A DNA stretch of 64,000 nt from Alicyclobacillus tolerans (GTDB taxonomy: Bacteria; Bacillota; Bacilli; Alicyclobacillales; Alicyclobacillaceae): NCBI RefSeq assembly GCF_021739485.1, contig NZ_JAJFNK010000005.1, forward strand, positions 124,001 through 188,000, given 5' to 3'. Of the stretch, positions 45,185-55,147 are shown one piece after another (the stretch's first letter is position 1; every line of letters starts with the position of its first letter). Below the pieces are notes generated by a model, which saw only the letters and a list, made by a program, of their open reading frames with translations, searched no databases and was not told where the DNA came from. Position numbers and translations under genes: made by a program.

Positions 45185-47191
45185 TTACCAGCCTAGCGCC
45201 TTTTTGCCAGCTTCCAGTGCCTGAATGATGCGCTCGGTGTCATACACCGCTCCACGCCACGCGCCTCCGCTGACCGCCTGCATCGCCGCCCACAACCGGG
45301 TATCGTCCGGCAAATCGGGATCGGGCGCCAAATTAGGGTGCGAACTCCGTTCCGATAGAACCGCAGCCCCTTGTTCGGGGGTGAATCGCTCATCGGCTGA
45401 GCCCACAAAGTCCACGCGGCCTTCGAGTTTGTTACGGTCGATCTCGATGCGCACGACGTCTCCGTCCCGCAGCTTGCCCAAAGGTCCTCCTGCGAGAGCC
45501 TCCGGGCCCACGTGGCCAATACAAGCCCCAGTGGATACCCCGGAAAAGCGCGCATCGGTGACAAGCGCCACGTGCTTGCCAAACGGTAGGTGCTTGAGTG
45601 CCGAAGTCAACTGATACGTCTCTTCCATCCCGGTCCCAGACGGTCCTCGTCCCATCAGCACGAGCACGTCCCCAGATTGAATGCGGCCGTCCTTAATCGC
45701 CGAAATAGCCTCGCGTTCTGCCGTAAACACCTTGGCTGGGCCTTCGTGACGGTACACGCCGTCCTCGTCGACGACGCTTGGGTCAATGGACGTGGACTTG
45801 ATGACTGCGCCTTCCGGGGCTAGGTTGCCGACCGGGAATGTCACCGTCGAGGTGAGTCCTCGGGTCTTGGCCGTTTCCGGGTCCATGATGACTTCGTCCG
45901 GATGGATGCCGTCCACTGCCAGCAAGCGTTCCCTCACGCGCCGACGCCGGTCGGATCCCTTCCACCAGTCCAGTACTTCATCCAGCGTTTGCCCTGTACA
46001 GGTCATGACGTCGGTGTGCAGCAGGCCCATTTCGCGCAGGTGCAGCATCACTTCCGGAACCCCGCCGGCCAAGAAGACGCGGATAGTCGGGTGGTCGACC
46101 GGACCATTCGGGAGCACGCTGACCAAACGGGGAACCTCCCGGTTGACGCGTTGCCAGTCCGCTACCGTCGGAACGGAAATTCCCGCCTGATGGGCAATCG
46201 CAGGGATGTGAAGCAGCAAATTCGTCGACCCGCCAAATGCGGCGTGCACCACCATGGCGTTATGCACGGCTTTGTCAGTCAACAAATCCCCCATCCCAAT
46301 GCCCTTTTGAATCATGTTCAGAAGCGCTTGCGCCGACTGGGTCGCCAGCGCATCCCAAATCGGTTCTCCCGACGGTGCGAGCGCCGAATGCGGCAAAGCC
46401 ATGCCCAGCGCTTCTGCGACGACCTGGGACGTGGCCGCAGTGCCTAAGAACTGACATCCGCCGCCAGGCGTTGCGCACGCCCTGCACCCAGCTTCAGCAG
46501 CCTCTTCCAGCGTGATGTCCCCGTGGGAGAAACGAGCTCCAATCGTCTGCACCTTGCCCGCGTCTTCGCCGTCTTCCGCAGCCAGCGTCACACCGCCGGG
46601 CACGAGGATGCCCGGCATGGCCCTCAAAGAGGCCAGCGCGATCATCGTGGCCGGCAGACCCTTGTCGCACGTAGCCACGCCCATGACTGCTTTTCGCGTC
46701 GGAAGCGACCGGATGAGCCTGCGCATCACTAACGCGGCATCGTTGCGATAGGGCAGTGAGTCAAACATCCCCGCCGTTCCTTGAGAACGGCCATCGCATG
46801 GGTCACTGACGTACGCGGCATAGGGTACGGCCCCAAGGCGCCTGAGTTCCTCGGCTGCTGACTTCATCAGCAAACCAATCTCCCAGTGACCCGTGTGGTA
46901 GCCCAGAGCTGTCGGAGTTCCGTCCGGTTCCCGGATCCCACCCATCGTACTGAGCAACAGGATGTGCTTGCCGAGCACCTTGGAAGGGTTCCACCCCATT
47001 CCGACACTTTGTGTAAGTCCAAATAGATCGCCGCTTGCCCAGGTGCGCAGCATTTCCGGAGTCAACGGCAAAGAACCTTGCGGTCCCGGAGCATGCGTCG
47101 GAATCTCGTATACTTTGTCTTCCTGCAAATCGAGCAGCGAAGACAGAAAACTCCGCTGCGGCAAATCAGAACCGGTTAAATCATCCGTCAT
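45185..47191 (-). CDS. YjhG/YagF-type sugar-acid dehydratase
   Basis: A 668-residue IlvD/Edd-family dehydratase. Length and end structure match the YjhG/YagF subgroup (about 655 residues), which dehydrates D-xylonate to 2-keto-3-deoxy-xylonate. Iron-sulfur-binding cysteines sit in [18 protein letters not shown] and ATPGGGC; the alkylcysteine-like MGRGPSGTG loop is present. ATG 47191 has AGAGAGG upstream. It is in the GntR operon between D-2-hydroxyacid dehydrogenase and aldehyde dehydrogenase. Substrate preference cannot be decided from sequence alone. Confidence 0.9.
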   Translation of the reverse strand: MTDDLTGSDLPQRSFLSSLLDLQEDKVYEIPTHAPGPQGSLPLTPEMLRTWASGDLFGLTQSVGMGWNPSKVLGKHILLLSTMGGIREPDGTPTALGYHTGHWEIGLLMKSAAEELRRLGAVPYAAYVSDPCDGRSQGTAGMFDSLPYRNDAALVMRRLIRSLPTRKAVMGVATCDKGLPATMIALASLRAMPGILVPGGVTLAAEDGEDAGKVQTIGARFSHGDITLEEAAEAGCRACATPGGGCQFLGTAATSQVVAEALGMALPHSALAPSGEPIWDALATQSAQALLNMIQKGIGMGDLLTDKAVHNAMVVHAAFGGSTNLLLHIPAIAHQAGISVPTVADWQRVNREVPRLVSVLPNGPVDHPTIRVFLAGGVPEVMLHLREMGLLHTDVMTCTGQTLDEVLDWWKGSDRRRRVRERLLAVDGIHPDEVIMDPETAKTRGLTSTVTFPVGNLAPEGAVIKSTSIDPSVVDEDGVYRHEGPAKVFTAEREAISAIKDGRIQSGDVLVLMGRGPSGTGMEETYQLTSALKHLPFGKHVALVTDARFSGVSTGACIGHVGPEALAGGPLGKLRDGDVVRIEIDRNKLEGRVDFVGSADERFTPEQGAAVLSERSSHPNLAPDPDLPDDTRLWAAMQAVSGGAWRGAVYDTERIIQALEAGKKALGW

Positions 47192-47243
47192 GGTGAATCG
47201 GCTCCTCTCTGGATGTAGATGAAATCGCCCGGTACGGTTGCAA

Positions 47244-48200
47244 TCAATATCCTAGGTGCAGGTTGACGGCAGTGGGCAAAGGTCGCTGCGAACGGTACGC
47301 GCGGTAGTTTGCCAAAAAAATTTCCACCATCCGCTGATTGTAAAAAGGGGTCCACCCTCCGGTGTGAGGGGAAATCAACACGTTGTCCATCTCCCAAAAG
47401 GGGTGGTTGGAAGGCAGCGGTTCCTCCTCAAATACATCCAGTCCTGCGCCCCGAATGACGCCCGTTCCGAGGGCGTGAATCAACGCCTGCTCGTCGATCA
47501 CACTGCCACGCGCAAAGTTGAGCAGCACGGCTGAGTGCTTCATCGCAGCAAGCGCTCTTTCATTCAACAAGTGGTGCGTCTCTTTCGTCAGCGGCACTAA
47601 AACAACGACAAAGTCACTTTGCGCCAAGGCCTGGTGAAAGTCGGACAAGCCGACCACGTCGTCGAAATGAGGTAAAGGCCTTGGGTGACGCTTAATCCCT
47701 ATAACGTGCATGTCAAACGCCTTGGCCTTGCGCGCAATTTCTTCCCCGATGCTGCCTGCGCCAACCACGCATAAGGTCTGTCCCGTGAGTTCACGGATTT
47801 TGTAGCCTGCATCCCAGCGGTGTTGGTCTTGGCTGCGGACATTGTAGTGAAGTCCACGCGTGAACGAAATCATCATACCCAGTGCCTGTTCCGCAATGGG
47901 CTTGCCGTGAATGCCGCTCGAGTTGCTCAGCAAAATCCCTCGAGCCGACAGCATGTCTAACGGGGCCTTGTCCACGCCTGCAGAAGTCGAGTGAAACCAG
48001 CGGACACTTGCGCAGTGTTCCACCAGCTCAGGACTGATCTGCGAACCTTGGAGTACGACAATTTCCGCCTTTGTCAAATCCGGCTGAAACCCCGAGTTCT
48101 CGTCTGAAAGCTGCCCTCGAACGACTTCGTCTTCGACACCGGCCTTCAGAACTTGAAGCCGTTCGTCGCTCAACTTGTGGGCGACATAGATCACGCTCAT
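47244..48200 (-). CDS. D-2-hydroxyacid dehydrogenase
   Basis: A 318-residue NAD(P)-dependent D-isomer 2-hydroxyacid dehydrogenase. The Rossmann motif is [11 protein letters not shown]; conserved Arg (NFARGSVID), Glu and His (SPHTGGWTP) form the catalytic triad. It may reduce glyoxylate or a 2-keto acid, which would fit sugar-acid breakdown. ATG 48200 shares its A with the TGA stop of the upstream GntR gene (TGATG), so translation is coupled; a GTG at 48194 is a possible alternative. Confidence 0.9.
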   Translation of the reverse strand: MSVIYVAHKLSDERLQVLKAGVEDEVVRGQLSDENSGFQPDLTKAEIVVLQGSQISPELVEHCASVRWFHSTSAGVDKAPLDMLSARGILLSNSSGIHGKPIAEQALGMMISFTRGLHYNVRSQDQHRWDAGYKIRELTGQTLCVVGAGSIGEEIARKAKAFDMHVIGIKRHPRPLPHFDDVVGLSDFHQALAQSDFVVVLVPLTKETHHLLNERALAAMKHSAVLLNFARGSVIDEQALIHALGTGVIRGAGLDVFEEEPLPSNHPFWEMDNVLISPHTGGWTPFYNQRMVEIFLANYRAYRSQRPLPTAVNLHLGY

Positions 48201-48871
48201 CACTCCTTGGATCGGTGCAACTGATAGCGCTCCCACAAAAACATGATGTGATCTGCGAAGGTCCTCTTGGCGAGCTCTACGTCTTTTTGACGAAGTACAG
48301 CAATGAGACCCTCATGCTGGCCCACCACCGCGTCGTGGTTTTCGGAAAAGTACGTCGGGTGCATCAGGGTCACAAATCGGCGAACGTGGCCGTTTAACAC
48401 CCTCCAGATGCGCAGGTAAATGTCGATGCCGCTCCACTCGATGATGCGGCTGTGAAAGCGAACGTCGAGTCCGGATTGAATCACGTAATTCGCATCGTCG
48501 ACGACGCGGCGCATTTCATCGACCACGGCTTCGAGCTCGGAAAAATGCGCTTGGGTCAACTTGGGAACCACCAGTTCCAGTACATTGGTCTCCACCTGCG
48601 TCCGAAGTACAAACGCGTGGAAGATCTCGTCCAAGACCATATCCGCCACATAGGCGCCTTTGTACTTGACGGACCGAACCAAGCCTTCTTCTTCGAGGCC
48701 GCGCAGCGCTTCGCGCACAGGAACCTGGCTGATGCCAAGTGACCGGGCGATTTCCGTCTCTACGATGCGTTCCCCCGGCTGCATTTCTCCAGTCAAAATC
48801 GCTTCGCGAAGGCGGTCCTTGACCTCGTCTTTGAGTGAACGAACTGCAAGCGTTTTCCCTGGCCCAACCAA
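48200..48871 (-). CDS. GntR-family regulator (FadR/FCD subfamily)
   Basis: A 223-residue repressor: an N-terminal winged helix (LKDEVKDRLREAILTGE ... SQVPVREALRGLEEEGLV) and a C-terminal FCD ligand-binding domain with metal-site histidines (FHSRIIEWS and GQHEGLIAVL). Start TTG 48871 has GGTGG upstream. It is the first gene of its operon, so it probably autoregulates. A near-perfect palindrome covering the -10 region lies just upstream at 48923-48951. Confidence 0.92.
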   Translation of the reverse strand: MVGPGKTLAVRSLKDEVKDRLREAILTGEMQPGERIVETEIARSLGISQVPVREALRGLEEEGLVRSVKYKGAYVADMVLDEIFHAFVLRTQVETNVLELVVPKLTQAHFSELEAVVDEMRRVVDDANYVIQSGLDVRFHSRIIEWSGIDIYLRIWRVLNGHVRRFVTLMHPTYFSENHDAVVGQHEGLIAVLRQKDVELAKRTFADHIMFLWERYQLHRSKE

Positions 48872-48922
48872 GTTTCCACCATCCTGCCATCAAATCCCGA
48901 GGCCCACAAAATGTTTGCCGTA

Positions 48923-48951
48923 TTTATAATATATCATTGATTATATATAAA
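48923..48951 (-). promoter_or_regulatory. Operator/promoter of the GntR operon
   Basis: TTTATAATATATCA-T-TGATTATATATAAA is a near-perfect 29-base inverted repeat about 50 bases before the GntR start. Its right half contains TATAAT on the minus strand, so a bound regulator would block the -10 region. Assignment to the GntR protein is inference. Confidence 0.68.
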
Positions 48952-49066
48952 ATGATGACCCAGCAAAAATCTTTTGCCCTCGTGCCCGCCAGTTCCCTTA
49001 GCCCCCCCTTCTTGACTCCCTCTCCGGAGATTTGTCTGCTGCTCGACACTCAGACTCCGGCAACGT

Positions 49067-50683
49067 CTAGCCCTTTTGATAGTAGACTTGTCCCCCAATC
49101 ACCGTCATCTCAATTTGTGTCTCCAGCAGCACGTCGGCGTCCTGTGCAGCCACAATGTCCTGGGAATAGACGGTGAAATCCGCGTACTTTCCAGGGGCCA
49201 AGGATCCCTTGACATCCTCTTCATTCGTCGCGTAGGCCCCACCCTGTGTAAACAAACGCAGCGCGTCCAAAACGGACAGGCGTTCTGCCGGGTTCCAACC
49301 CTCGTGCCGTTCCCCAGGAGCCCGCCGCGTAACCGCCGCATGGATGCCAAGCAAGGGCTGGATCGGTTCAACGGGCGAATCCGAACCCCCCGCACAGGCC
49401 ACCCCGTTGTCCATCATCGTCTTCCAAGCGTACGCAAAGGGCATACGCTCTTGTCCGAGCCTCTCCATCACCCACGGGAAGTCGCTCGCCACAAACCTGG
49501 GCTGAATATCGACGATCCGATTTGGTCCTTTCAGCCGTTCAAGCATGTCTTGGCGGATCAATTGGGCGTGGATGACGCGATCGCGATACCGGACCGGGCC
49601 AACGGCATCCAAGGCGTCTAGCACGTTTTGCACGGCTTGGTCGCCAATAGCATGAACTGCGACCGGCATCGACAAGGCGCGCGCCTGGCGAACGATGTCC
49701 AACAGCTGTTCCGGCGAAAACACAGCGACTCCGTGCTCTTGCGGTGAGTCCGCATAGGGTTGCGAAAGCAGTGCGGTCCGTCTCCCGAACGCACCGTCTG
49801 AAAAAATTTTGACTGCGCCAATTCTCAGCTTGTCGTCGCCGTACCCCGCATGCATGCCACGTGCTTTCAAATGCGGCATGTGCTGATGGTCAATCAGCAA
49901 ATTGCAGCGAAGACCTAAATCTTCCTCGTGAATCAACTCGTCGTACATCTGGTAGGTTTGATCCAGTCCTCCCAGGTAGCGCAAGTCTTCTGTATGCGCG
50001 CCTGTGAGCCCACTTTTCAGCGCCAACTTGACGGCTTGCCGGAGGGAGGATTTCAGTTGATCGTACGTGGGTTCCGGAATGTGCGGCGTAATCAACAGAG
50101 AAGCCGTTTCCAATAAAAGTCCAGTCGGCGCCTTAGTAGCGGGGTCGAGTACGACGGACCCGCCCTGTGGAATCGGCGTTGACGCATCCACACCACAAAC
50201 CTTCAAGGCTTGACGGTTAACCAGCATCGCATGCCCGCAAACCCGCATCAGGGAAACCGGACAATGAGGGGTTACTGCGTCGAGCTCTTCAATGGCTGGG
50301 ATCCCGCCGTCCCCAAACAGGTTTTCGTCCCAGCCTAAGCCGACCAGCCATTCGCCTGCAGGAACAGACTGCGCTCGTTCCCGGACGCGCTGAAGCATTT
50401 CCGCCTTGGACTGAACACCCGTCAAATTTAAGTAGAGAAAGTTGGAACCCACCCACGACAAGTGAACGTGGCTGTCGATCAGCCCTGGCGTCACCGTCCT
50501 GCCTTGCAAATCGACAGTGTTCACATCTGCTCCACTCCAGTGGGTGTGCAGGTTTTCGTACATGCCCATGTCCACGATGTATCCGTCTGCCACGACCAAG
50601 GTATCCACCAAAGGCAGTTGTGCATTGAGTGTGTAAATTCTCGCATTCGTGAAGACGGTGTGTTTCGTAGATGGTTTACTCAA
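49067..50683 (-). CDS. YtcJ-type amidohydrolase
   Basis: A 538-residue amidohydrolase from TTG 50683 (AAGGA 6 bases upstream). Metal ligands are the HVHLS motif (SHVHLSWVG) and later His and Asp in VAVHAIGDQAV and GGSDSPVEP. The YtcJ subgroup acts on amides or cyclic substrates of unknown type. The gene sits just downstream of the 3-hydroxyacyl-CoA dehydrogenase on the same strand with a short gap. No function can be fixed. Confidence 0.9.
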   Translation of the reverse strand: MSKPSTKHTVFTNARIYTLNAQLPLVDTLVVADGYIVDMGMYENLHTHWSGADVNTVDLQGRTVTPGLIDSHVHLSWVGSNFLYLNLTGVQSKAEMLQRVRERAQSVPAGEWLVGLGWDENLFGDGGIPAIEELDAVTPHCPVSLMRVCGHAMLVNRQALKVCGVDASTPIPQGGSVVLDPATKAPTGLLLETASLLITPHIPEPTYDQLKSSLRQAVKLALKSGLTGAHTEDLRYLGGLDQTYQMYDELIHEEDLGLRCNLLIDHQHMPHLKARGMHAGYGDDKLRIGAVKIFSDGAFGRRTALLSQPYADSPQEHGVAVFSPEQLLDIVRQARALSMPVAVHAIGDQAVQNVLDALDAVGPVRYRDRVIHAQLIRQDMLERLKGPNRIVDIQPRFVASDFPWVMERLGQERMPFAYAWKTMMDNGVACAGGSDSPVEPIQPLLGIHAAVTRRAPGERHEGWNPAERLSVLDALRLFTQGGAYATNEEDVKGSLAPGKYADFTVYSQDIVAAQDADVLLETQIEMTVIGGQVYYQKG

Positions 50684-50697
50684 GCTGCTTCCTTCTC

Positions 50698-51552
50698 TCA
50701 CTTCGTATAATCGTAAAAACCCTTTCCGGACTTGCGGCCCAGCCGCCCCGACTTTACGTATTTCTCCAGAATAGGAGCCGGGCGATACGTCTCACCCAGT
50801 TTTTCATAAAGGTACTGCGTGTTGCGAAGCCGGGAATCCAGCCCCACCAGGTCGGCCAACTCAAGGGGTCCCATGGGGTGATTGAGTCCCAGCTTAATCG
50901 CCTTGTCAATGTCCTGAGCGGAGGCCACCCCTTCTTGGAGCATGCGCATCGCCTCGTTTCCAATCAACACATTAATGCGGCTGGTGACAAAGCCCGGAAA
51001 TTCGTTGACTTCGACCGTCTCTTTTCCCATTTGAACCGCCACATCCCGCGCAATGGCGTACGTTTCGTCGGAGGTATCCAATCCGCGAACGATTTCGACC
51101 AACTTCATCTTGTGAACGGGATTGAAAAAGTGCATCGCGATGGTTTGCTGGGGACGCCGCGTCGCGGCGCCGATTTCCGTTGGGCTCATCGTGGATGTGT
51201 TCGTCGCCAAAATGGTGTGTTCCGGACAGATCTCATCGAGGCTCTTGAAAATCTCAACCTTCAAATCCATCAGTTCGAGAACGGCCTCAATCACCAGGTC
51301 CGCGTCTGCAGCGGCATCCCTTAAGGCTGTGGTGGTCGTAATTCGAGCCAGTGCGTTGGCCATGGCTTCCGAAGACATCTTGCCCAGTTCAACGCCCTTC
51401 GCCATGCCCTTCTCGATGCTCTCCACCGCTTGGGTCAACTGTTGCTCGCTGATATCGTGCAGTGCCACCTGAAAACCGCCAACGGCGGCTGCATGCGCAA
51501 TACCCCGCCCCATGACCCCTGAACCAATCACCGCGATCTTCCGCACGTTCAT
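50698..51552 (-). CDS. 3-hydroxyacyl-CoA dehydrogenase (short-chain, Hbd-like)
   Basis: A 284-residue NAD-dependent dehydrogenase with the Rossmann motif [11 protein letters not shown], the catalytic His in [14 protein letters not shown], and the C-terminal helical domain ([19 protein letters not shown]). It catalyses 3-hydroxybutyryl-CoA/acetoacetyl-CoA conversion in fatty acid or PHB metabolism. It may work with the distant thiolase and acyl-CoA dehydrogenase genes. GGGGGA precedes the ATG at 51552. The amidohydrolase begins 15 bases after its stop. Confidence 0.94.
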   Translation of the reverse strand: MNVRKIAVIGSGVMGRGIAHAAAVGGFQVALHDISEQQLTQAVESIEKGMAKGVELGKMSSEAMANALARITTTTALRDAAADADLVIEAVLELMDLKVEIFKSLDEICPEHTILATNTSTMSPTEIGAATRRPQQTIAMHFFNPVHKMKLVEIVRGLDTSDETYAIARDVAVQMGKETVEVNEFPGFVTSRINVLIGNEAMRMLQEGVASAQDIDKAIKLGLNHPMGPLELADLVGLDSRLRNTQYLYEKLGETYRPAPILEKYVKSGRLGRKSGKGFYDYTK

Positions 51553-51635
51553 GCACTCGTCCCCCTTGAGCTCGTCATGACATCTCTTTACATTCTATGG
51601 GGGATTGAGTTGGACGTAAAGGTTTTCAAATGCGA

Positions 51636-51672
51636 CAAAACAGCCGTAAAGCCCCTCTTCAGGCTTTACGGC
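51636..51672 (-). terminator. Terminator of Nramp gene
   Basis: GCCGTAAAGCC pairs with GGCTTTACGGC; on the minus strand a T-run (TGTTTTG) follows. It lies 108 bases after the stop. Confidence 0.7.
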
Positions 51673-51779
51673 AAACCCTTTAACCGCTCATTCACGTCAC
51701 AGCAATCGCCATGGACCGGTCAAACGGACGGGCGCATTGAAGATGGCCCTCCCTCCGGCCCCGCGTCCACCTGGGTGCT

Positions 51780-53069
51780 TTAAAAAGTGCCGCCGAGCGT
51801 TTGGTAAATTAACCACAGATTGAGTACAGTAATGAGAACGGCAACCACACTGGATAAAACCGTGGTAGCTTTCTTGTTGACCAATACGCCCATGATGTCC
51901 TTCCTGCGCGTGAAGTAGATGAGCGCAAGGATGGGAATCGGCAGAACCAGACTTAAAATCACTTGACTGATGACCAGGGTTTGCGTCGGATCCACGCCCA
52001 GAGCGACGATAATGACGGTGGGCAACATGGTCACGACGCGGCGAACCCACACCGGGATGGTAAATCCAACAAACCCTTGCATGATGACCTGGCCGGCCAT
52101 CGTGCCCACCGCCGAACTCGAGAAGCCAGAAGCCAACAGCGAGACGAGAAACACAGCCGCAGCCGCTGGACCCAGAAGCGGAGTCAAGGTTTGATACGCC
52201 GTCGAAATGTCGGCAATCCCCGTGTGACCTGTCCCGTGAAAAACAGACGCTGCCATGTACATCATGGCTACGTTGATTAAACCGGCCATCGACATCGCTA
52301 TGAGGACTTCCTTGACGCTAAACCGGTTAATGACCTTCTTTTCCTCATCGCTTCGCGGAATGATGCGCCTTTGCGTCAATCCGGAATGCAGGTACACGAC
52401 GTGCGGCATGACCGTAGCCCCAATGATTCCAACGACAAGCAGCACGGCGTCGCTGTTGCCAATCCAAGGAACAACGCTGTGGTACAACACCTGGCCCATA
52501 GACGGTCTCGAGAAAACCGTTTCCGTCAAGTAACAGACGCCAATCACGATAACTAAGGCCCCGATGAATTTTTCCAAAGGGCGAAAGCCAAATCGATCCA
52601 GCATCAAAATGAGGAAAGTCACGATGCCGGTCAATACGGTGGCAATGAGCATCGGTATGTGAAACAAGAGGTTCAGCCCGAGCGTCGCACCCAAAAATTC
52701 CGCCAGATCCGTCGCCATTGCAGCGATTTCGGATACAACCCATTGTGAGACCGACAACCATTTGGGAAAATGCTCCCGGCACAGTTCCGGAAGGTTTTTA
52801 CCCGTTGCTATTCCTAACTTCGCCGACATGCTCTGAATCAACATGGCCATCAAGTTGGCCAAAACAACGACCCACAGGAGTTTATATCCAAATTCAGAAC
52901 CGCTTTGGATGTTAGTTGCGTAGTTTCCAGGGTCGATGTATGCTACGGCAGCGATGAATGCAGGTCCTAGGAACGGAAGCAGAGCCCGGAAACCTTTTCG
53001 GTTGCTTTGTATGGCCAAACGAGCCGCCAAGACTGTTTTACTTTCCGTCTCACTGACTGACATACCCAA
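51780..53069 (-). CDS. Nramp-family divalent metal transporter (MntH-like)
   Basis: A ~429-residue Nramp transporter with about 11 transmembrane helices. The first-helix metal motif DPGN (YIDPGNYATN) and the sixth-helix motif MPH (TVMPHVVYLH) are both present. It imports Mn2+/Fe2+ with protons. The TTG at 53069 has GGGAGGTG 6 bases upstream; ATG 53063 is an alternative. I see no MntR box, and the 525 bases upstream hold a plus-strand RNA instead. Confidence 0.93.
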   Translation of the reverse strand: MGMSVSETESKTVLAARLAIQSNRKGFRALLPFLGPAFIAAVAYIDPGNYATNIQSGSEFGYKLLWVVVLANLMAMLIQSMSAKLGIATGKNLPELCREHFPKWLSVSQWVVSEIAAMATDLAEFLGATLGLNLLFHIPMLIATVLTGIVTFLILMLDRFGFRPLEKFIGALVIVIGVCYLTETVFSRPSMGQVLYHSVVPWIGNSDAVLLVVGIIGATVMPHVVYLHSGLTQRRIIPRSDEEKKVINRFSVKEVLIAMSMAGLINVAMMYMAASVFHGTGHTGIADISTAYQTLTPLLGPAAAAVFLVSLLASGFSSSAVGTMAGQVIMQGFVGFTIPVWVRRVVTMLPTVIIVALGVDPTQTLVISQVILSLVLPIPILALIYFTRRKDIMGVLVNKKATTVLSSVVAVLITVLNLWLIYQTLGGTF

Positions 53070-53229
53070 GGACTTCACCTCCCGCAAGTTCGCCCTATCT
53101 AAATAAGTGTCTTCTACACAACAATATTAGCCGAGGGAAACTTTCTGACCGCATTATATTCGATTTTTAAAAATTTGTGTATACCTAAACGTAAATTTCT
53201 AGGCGGAAGATTTTGTATCGGTAGGTTTT

Positions 53230-53455
53230 TTATACGGGGGGTCAAGGCAACAGTGGTTTTTTCAGGAAAGTCTGGAACGCAAAGGTGAAGGAGACTCTGA
53301 GGTCAAAAATGGGTATTCGTCGGGAACCTTGGCCGCATCATGTGTTTATGATAAAGCAAATGAAACACTCAACGGTGATGGAGCTCACCGATAACCGCCT
53401 GTTAAAGGATAATGGCTCCTGTGAATCGACTCTGGTTCACAGGAGCCATTTTTAG
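53230..53455 (+). ncRNA. Structured leader or small RNA of unknown class
   Basis: About 225 bases with several stems on the plus strand: GTCT/AGAC around the GGAACGCAAAGG loop, GGTCAA/TTGGCC around a TGGGTATTCGTCGGG-containing loop, CGGTGA/TCACCG, then a perfect Rho-independent terminator (53412-53455, ATGGCTCCTGTGAA/TTCACAGGAGCCAT + T-run). It lies ahead of a cation/proton antiporter (160 bases further on). A riboswitch or a separate sRNA is possible. It does not fit the c-di-AMP, Mn2+ or GEMM consensus I could recall. Confidence 0.5.
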
Positions 53456-53613
53456 TGTTGCACGGGGGACAATTGCGCAATTTTGCACCCAAATTGAAAT
53501 GACGTTTGTCCTCATTGGACACTCGCCTTTAATCCTAACCTCCTTTCAGACATAGGGTATGGCACCGCTGCCTGTGGACTAGGCGCGAATACCTGAGGAT
53601 AGGAGGAGTTAGG

Positions 53614-54957
53614 ATGTTTAGCATGTCAACACCAGATTTTGCGCGGTTTCTGTTGGCGGTGGGGGCGTTGTTGCTGGCAGCCAACGTCTTGGGCTACGTC
53701 GCAGAACGGTTAACCGTACCGCGTGTCATCGGTGAAGTTGCTGGGGGGTTGCTGCTTGGTCCCACACTGTTGGGACACTTCTTTCCGCACGCCTTTAACT
53801 GGCTGTACTTGGGTTTCAAGACGGAGAGCGACCTGTTTGGATTTTTGTCAGAGTTTGGTTTAATCATGCTGATGTTTAACTCAGGACTTAAGTTTAAACA
53901 TCGGTTTGAGAAACAGGACGCTAAGATTGGGATCTCGATTATCGTTGCCTCTACGGTCATTCCGTTTATCGTTGGGTGGCTGGCCACGTACATGTTCAAC
54001 CCAAGTCAGTTCCTCGGTACAGACAACAACCTCATTGCACTTAAGATTGTCATTGCCATTTCCATTGCCGTCACTTCAATTCCGGTTATCGCCAAGATTT
54101 TCTCGGACTTAGGGATTATGCACACTCGGTTTTCACGCATTGTCGTCGGAATTGCAGGTGTGCACGACATTATTCTGTTTGTGGCTCTCGCGATTGCCTC
54201 GGGCATCGTCGCCGGGCACCAAGGCGTCAACGCCGGTTTAATCTTGGAGAGCGTCGGAGTCACGGTTGCGTTTTTGTTGTTCGCAATGCTATTCGTCCCC
54301 TGGGTGTTAAAGCGTGTTACCAGCAAACGCGCGAACTTTGTGTTTCGCGCATCATTTCTCGGGTACTTTCTGCTCATATTGCTCGTTTTGTCGGACATTG
54401 CAGGTTACCTGAATGTCGATCCCATGTATGGGTCTCTCCTGGCCGGGATTGCAACAAAGCTCGCACTGCCAGAGCGGCTGGCAAAACGGGTTGAAGACAG
54501 CGTGCGAGAAATTTCCTTCTCTTTCTTCATACCGCTGTTCTTCGGCATTGTCGGGTTGCAACTCAACCTGGCCACCAATTTTAGCGTCGGGTTCTTCGTC
54601 TTGTACCTGTTGTTTGCGACGATTGTGCAGACGGTCGTCGTATACTTCACGAACCGCGCCATCAAGCTTGATAAGTTGACCAGCTTCAACCTGGCAGCAG
54701 CGATGAATGCACGCGGTGGTCCTGGCATTGTATTGGCGCAGGTTGCTTTTTCCATCGGGATCATTAACCAAAACTTCTTTGCGATTCTGGTCATGCTGGC
54801 TCTCGGAACCTCTTGGATGGCTGGTTCTTGGCTGCGTCACGTGATTAAGTCCGGCAGGTTACTGATTGCCGGAGATGAAAATCTGATTGTTCAGAAGGCC
54901 CAGGAGGAGGTCTTATTTGACGAACCTGAACCTGCAGCAATACCGGGAAAAGCATAG
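53614..54957 (+). CDS. CPA2-family cation/proton antiporter
   Basis: A 447-residue membrane protein with about 12 helices of the Kef/NapA family. The charged pair region AGVHDIILF replaces the NapA-type DD motif with HD, suggesting K+ or Na+ coupling that differs from Na+-specific NhaA. A short cytoplasmic C-terminus carries no RCK/TrkA domain. GGATAGGAGGAG precedes the ATG. The structured RNA upstream may control it, and the CBS protein downstream could be functionally linked. Confidence 0.9.
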   Translation: MFSMSTPDFARFLLAVGALLLAANVLGYVAERLTVPRVIGEVAGGLLLGPTLLGHFFPHAFNWLYLGFKTESDLFGFLSEFGLIMLMFNSGLKFKHRFEKQDAKIGISIIVASTVIPFIVGWLATYMFNPSQFLGTDNNLIALKIVIAISIAVTSIPVIAKIFSDLGIMHTRFSRIVVGIAGVHDIILFVALAIASGIVAGHQGVNAGLILESVGVTVAFLLFAMLFVPWVLKRVTSKRANFVFRASFLGYFLLILLVLSDIAGYLNVDPMYGSLLAGIATKLALPERLAKRVEDSVREISFSFFIPLFFGIVGLQLNLATNFSVGFFVLYLLFATIVQTVVVYFTNRAIKLDKLTSFNLAAAMNARGGPGIVLAQVAFSIGIINQNFFAILVMLALGTSWMAGSWLRHVIKSGRLLIAGDENLIVQKAQEEVLFDEPEPAAIPGKA

Positions 54958-54995
54958 GGGTTTGGGAAAATAGATGTATTGGGTTCCTGACGTGT

Positions 54996-55030
54996 GGCTG
55001 GCGAACCTCGATGGTTGGCCAGCCTCTTTG
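54996..55030 (+). terminator. Terminator after antiporter gene
   Basis: GGCTGGC/GCCAGCC stem followed by TCTTT, about 40 bases after the stop. Confidence 0.65.
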
Positions 55031-55147
55031 GTCACTTGGATCTAAATCACGTACATTGAAAAGTTGCTATAGAAGTGTCGGAACCAGCGGCATCGGTGCT
55101 ATCAGAACCCCCGGTGAGAATAGGAATCCAGCTTCAAGAAGTAATTG

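Noticed and set aside
53230-53455. The structured RNA as a c-di-GMP (GEMM) riboswitch because of GGCAAC ... GGAACGCAAAGG
   Set aside because: The later conserved GEMM blocks (tetraloop receptor and GGTAGCC) are missing, so the resemblance is only local.
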